A stretch of 64,000 nucleotides of DNA. Origin: Enterococcus_K sp051713825 (GTDB lineage: Bacteria > Bacillota > Bacilli > Lactobacillales > Enterococcaceae). The number at the start of each line of letters is the position of its first letter. Within the stretch, counting starts at the first letter, position 1. A program made the translations under genes and the position numbers. The stretch covers positions 1,426,001-1,490,000 of the forward strand of contig NZ_JBIOQR010000001.1 of the NCBI RefSeq assembly GCF_051713825.1, written 5' to 3'. The notes under the pieces are model-generated. The model worked only from the letters and a program-made list of their open reading frames with translations. It was not told where the DNA came from and did no database searches. Shown here in pieces: positions 61,256 to 64,000 of this stretch.

Positions 61256-62818
61256 ATGGAAAATCAAGCAATAGAGCAAACACAATTGAGAGAAATCAAA
61301 GAACAGGTGAGTCAGTTTGCGACAAGTAAAACTGTAAGAGAAAGAATTATTGACTTTCAACCATCTAAAAATTTAGAAGAAGTTCGACGTTTTCAGAAAG
61401 AAACCGGTGAAGGAATTCGGTTATTAGAGAATAAACAAAGTGTTCCTTTTATGGCAAGTGAAGCAATTGATCGTTTATTTGATACAATTGAAGACGGTTA
61501 TGTGTTAGAGCCAAAAGAGCTGTTAGAGATGTCCGAATTTTTAAGAACGATTAGAAAACTAAGAGAATTTTTTGATAGAAACCAACAATTAGTCCCAACG
61601 TTAGCGGGATATGCTTCGAATTTACAAAGCTTTCGAAGTATTGAAGAAACGATAAATACTTCTATTAAACAGAATCAGGTAAAATCAGAGGCCTCACGAG
61701 AGTTAAAAAAAGCACGTCAAAATATAACACGATATGACGCTGATATTCGTGAACGATTAAATAAATTTATTACACATCCATCCAATCAATCGAAAATTCA
61801 AGAATTTATGATTGTTGAAAGAGAGAATAGTTTAACAGTGCCAGTTAAGAGTGCCTTTAAAAATAGTATTAAAGGAAGAGTCGTTTCAGAATCGGGCAAA
61901 GGAGCAACTGCTTATGTACAGATTGAGGCAACACGAGAACTAAGTCAGAAACTTCAAATGGCGCAAGCGGAAGAATCTGCAATTGTCTTCGAGATTTTAG
62001 CCAATCTAACTGAAAAAATTGCTACGGAATTGGATGCTCTGAAAGAAACGATACAAATTGTCTTTACTTTAGAAATGATTCTTGCAAAAGCTAAATATAG
62101 CTATGAAATACAGGGGAAAAAAGTGTCTATAAATAAACAAGGGATTGTTCATTTGATAGAAGCAAAACATCCATTATTAGGTGAAGCAGCGGTACCACTA
62201 ACGATTCAATTAGGTAAATCTGAACGTGGTTTAGTGATTACAGGCTCAAATTCAGGTGGGAAAACTGTGGTCCTTAAGACAGTCGGGTTACTAACGTTGA
62301 TGACAATGATGGGTTTATTTATCCCAGCAGATAAAGAAAGTCAAATTAGTCTATTCGATCATATTTTAGTAGACATTGGTGACTATCAAGATTTTGATAA
62401 CGCATTAAGTACCTTCTCTGGACATATGAAGAATATGAGGGCTATTTTAGAGACAGCCAATGAACAGACGTTAGTTTTGGTAGATGAAATTGGTAGTGGA
62501 ACAGAACCGAGTGAGGGTGCTGCTTTGGCTATTGCTATGCTAGAGAATTTAGTCGAAAGAGGTGCTCTAGTATTCGCTTCTACTCATTATGGAGAAATAA
62601 AAGAATTTGCGGTTAAGGAGCCTAAATTTTTAACAGCGGCAATGTCATTTGATAGAGAAACTTTACAACCACGCTACCAATTACTGATGAATGAGGTTGG
62701 CGCAAGCAATGGTTTCTGGATTGCTCGTAAGATGAACATAGATGAAGAGCTTTTAACGCGTGCAACGATGTATATGAAAAACTTTTCGACGGTATCTGTC
62801 GGAGTCGAAAATGAATAA
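61256..62818 (+). CDS. MutS2-like ATPase lacking the Smr domain
   Basis: 520 residues from ATG 61256 (AGAGAG site upstream; an in-frame TTG at 61214 lacks one). Helical clamp and core regions lead to a MutS ATPase with Walker A GSNSGGKT, Walker B LVLVDEIGSGTEPSE and the STHYGE switch. Full-length MutS2 has about 780 residues, with a KOW and a C-terminal Smr nuclease domain. Here the chain ends 70 residues after the ATPase with nothing more in frame. MutS2 proteins act on DNA recombination intermediates and, in Bacillus, on collided ribosomes. This short form, with its attenuator-like leader, may be a specialised paralogue rather than a broken copy. Confidence 0.85.
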   Translation: MENQAIEQTQLREIKEQVSQFATSKTVRERIIDFQPSKNLEEVRRFQKETGEGIRLLENKQSVPFMASEAIDRLFDTIEDGYVLEPKELLEMSEFLRTIRKLREFFDRNQQLVPTLAGYASNLQSFRSIEETINTSIKQNQVKSEASRELKKARQNITRYDADIRERLNKFITHPSNQSKIQEFMIVERENSLTVPVKSAFKNSIKGRVVSESGKGATAYVQIEATRELSQKLQMAQAEESAIVFEILANLTEKIATELDALKETIQIVFTLEMILAKAKYSYEIQGKKVSINKQGIVHLIEAKHPLLGEAAVPLTIQLGKSERGLVITGSNSGGKTVVLKTVGLLTLMTMMGLFIPADKESQISLFDHILVDIGDYQDFDNALSTFSGHMKNMRAILETANEQTLVLVDEIGSGTEPSEGAALAIAMLENLVERGALVFASTHYGEIKEFAVKEPKFLTAAMSFDRETLQPRYQLLMNEVGASNGFWIARKMNIDEELLTRATMYMKNFSTVSVGVENE

Positions 62819-63213
62819 GGCGCTCGCCTAAAGTTAAGGGTAGAAAAATTAGCGAGCGTTCGCTAAAAGATAAATGACTCAATACTCAGTAAAATTAGGT
62901 AAACCAAAGATTTGGAAGTTTGATGAGCGTACTTGTTCTCATCAAACTTTCCTTTAGAAAAATGAGGAAAAGAATTTTTTAGAAGTAAAGAGCGAGAAAG
63001 GTTTCCACGCACCTAGCATCCAGAAAAATGACCGCAGAGAAGGGACACCGTTGAGATAAATGAGTCTTTCAATAAGAAAATTATTCATTTTATTAAATAT
63101 ACATTAAATATAATTTTGAGTCCCCCAATCTACACCTTAAGTTGGATGACTGGAAGGATGACTCGCTTTATACTGGCAATAGATTGAATAAAAAAAGAAA
63201 GCGGGTCATTCAG
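62819..63213. other. Intergenic region with strong hairpin
   Basis: No gene. GGAAGTTTGATGAG (about 62917-62930) pairs perfectly with CTCATCAAACTTTCC (to about 62955), a 14-bp stem with a weak T-run, probably the terminator of the MutS2-like gene. The promoter for the next gene lies at its right edge. Confidence 0.6.
63144..63174 (+). promoter_or_regulatory. Promoter with GGATGACT direct repeats
   Basis: GGATGACT occurs at 63144-63151 and 63156-63163, a 12-bp period. The -10 box TATACT is at 63169-63174 and the -35 region overlaps the first repeat. The repeats may bind a regulator of the ABC gene at 63214. Confidence 0.5.
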
Positions 63214-64000
63214 ATGGAAGTAACGTGCGAGAATATTTCGATGGTCTTTAGTCAACATCAGGCGTTAAAAGAAATAAATTTGACACTGAAGTCAGGAAAT
63301 TTAATTGGCTTAGTTGGTTCAAATGGTGCGGGGAAAAGTACGCTAATGAAACTATTGGCGACTTTATCGAAGCCCACAGAAGGAATTATTTTGTTAGATG
63401 GGGAGGATATTGTCAAGAAACCAGATAGAATGAGGAAAATTCTTGGCTATTTGCCACAAAATGTGCCGACCTATCCAGGGCTCTCTGCTAATGAATTTTT
63501 GCTTTATATGGCCGCAGCAAAAGGAATAAATACAAAAGAAGCCAAAAAGCAAATTGCGGCACTTTTGGAACAATTTCATTTATCAGAAGTGGGCAATCGA
63601 AAGTTGGCCACTTTTTCTGGTGGTATGAGACAACGCGTGGGGCTTGCGGCAACCTTATTAGGCGATCCAATGATTCTAATTATTGATGAGCCGACGACGG
63701 GATTAGATCCGGAAGAACGAATTACGCTACGCAACTTACTGAGTGAGTTAAGTGAAGAGAGAATTGTCTTATTGAGTACACATATCGTTTCGGATATAGA
63801 GGCCGTGGCGAGTCAAATTTTACTTTTAAGAGATGGCACACTGACTTTTGATGGTACGCCTAAAGAATTAATTACAAAAGTCACCAATCATGTCTGGGAA
63901 TATGTCAATTCGGACGGGACGATGCCGGATGAGACAACGATTGTTAGTAATCTCGTTCAAACAACAAACGGACTTCGTGTTCGAGAGGTGAGCATGGAAG
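63214..64000 (+). CDS. ABC transporter ATP-binding protein (partial, runs off the window)
   Basis: The frame is open from ATG 63214 to the end of the window (262 codons). Walker A GSNGAGKST, Q-loop LGYLPQNVPTYPG, signature FSGGMRQRVG, Walker B LIIDEPTTGLDP and switch STHIVSD are all canonical. This is the export-type ATPase of the ABC-2 class (BcrA/CcmA-like), so a permease gene is expected just beyond the window. GGATGACT direct repeats in its promoter suggest a dedicated regulator. Substrate unknown. Confidence 0.88.
   Translation, partial: MEVTCENISMVFSQHQALKEINLTLKSGNLIGLVGSNGAGKSTLMKLLATLSKPTEGIILLDGEDIVKKPDRMRKILGYLPQNVPTYPGLSANEFLLYMAAAKGINTKEAKKQIAALLEQFHLSEVGNRKLATFSGGMRQRVGLAATLLGDPMILIIDEPTTGLDPEERITLRNLLSELSEERIVLLSTHIVSDIEAVASQILLLRDGTLTFDGTPKELITKVTNHVWEYVNSDGTMPDETTIVSNLVQTTNGLRVREVSME

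Overview
The window is low-GC Gram-positive DNA, most likely from an Enterococcus or a close relative. The evidence is LPXTG and WxL surface proteins, an Fst-type toxin locus of the enterococcal plasmid kind, Mga-like regulators, AGGAGG-type ribosome sites and U-rich hairpin terminators. The left and right flanks look like ordinary chromosome: transporters, a sugar enzyme and repair-type proteins. The middle is accessory DNA devoted to the cell surface. No rRNA, tRNA or CRISPR array was seen.

Layout. 1-1352: end of an ABC ATPase gene and its ABC-2 permease. 1452-3900: RpiR-type regulator divergent from a GH4 6-phospho-beta-glucosidase. 4250-4750: Fst-like type I toxin with two tandem copies of the antisense antitoxin RNA gene. 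4952-23012: two related surface modules, each with an Mga-like regulator, a small exported protein overlapping its end, and a giant LPKTG protein built of SpaA/Cna-B repeats (8 and 10 repeats). The first module is interrupted by a 1741-bp IS1182-family element that splits an unknown gene, and it also contains a lipoprotein. 23455-27531: MarR regulator and a heterodimeric ABC exporter. 27725-28795: XRE regulator. 29660-30748: an orphan tyrosine integrase flanked by CCGTCA repeats. 31306-43979: a pilus operon. 44226-45189: an unknown small protein and a TetR regulator. 45936-49865: a graveyard of broken WxL, DUF916, toxin/immunity and DeoR genes mixed with a dispersed inverted-repeat element. 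49999-64000: AlkC-like repair protein, unknown membrane protein, GNAT, Na/Pi cotransporter with PhoU tail, an ergothioneine/betaine-type ABC importer, NAD(P)H oxidoreductase, Crp-family regulator, a MutS2-like ATPase without Smr domain behind a long leader, and the start of another ABC transporter.

The pilus operon is the most unusual part. It encodes a major pilin (LPFTG), a 1631-residue LPFTG adhesin, a small LPQTS pilin, a single polypeptide carrying two complete sortase domains (class C-like, then class A-like), a type I signal peptidase, a two-helix membrane protein and two paralogous coiled-coil proteins. The coiled-coil pair share a KEGWFF-type N-terminal motif and a DivIVA-like C-terminal segment. 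I infer a self-contained export, polymerisation, anchoring and perhaps positioning machine. A candidate structured RNA of about 200 nt follows directly.

All calls come from reading the sequence. Family names rest on motifs and remembered families; no search was run.
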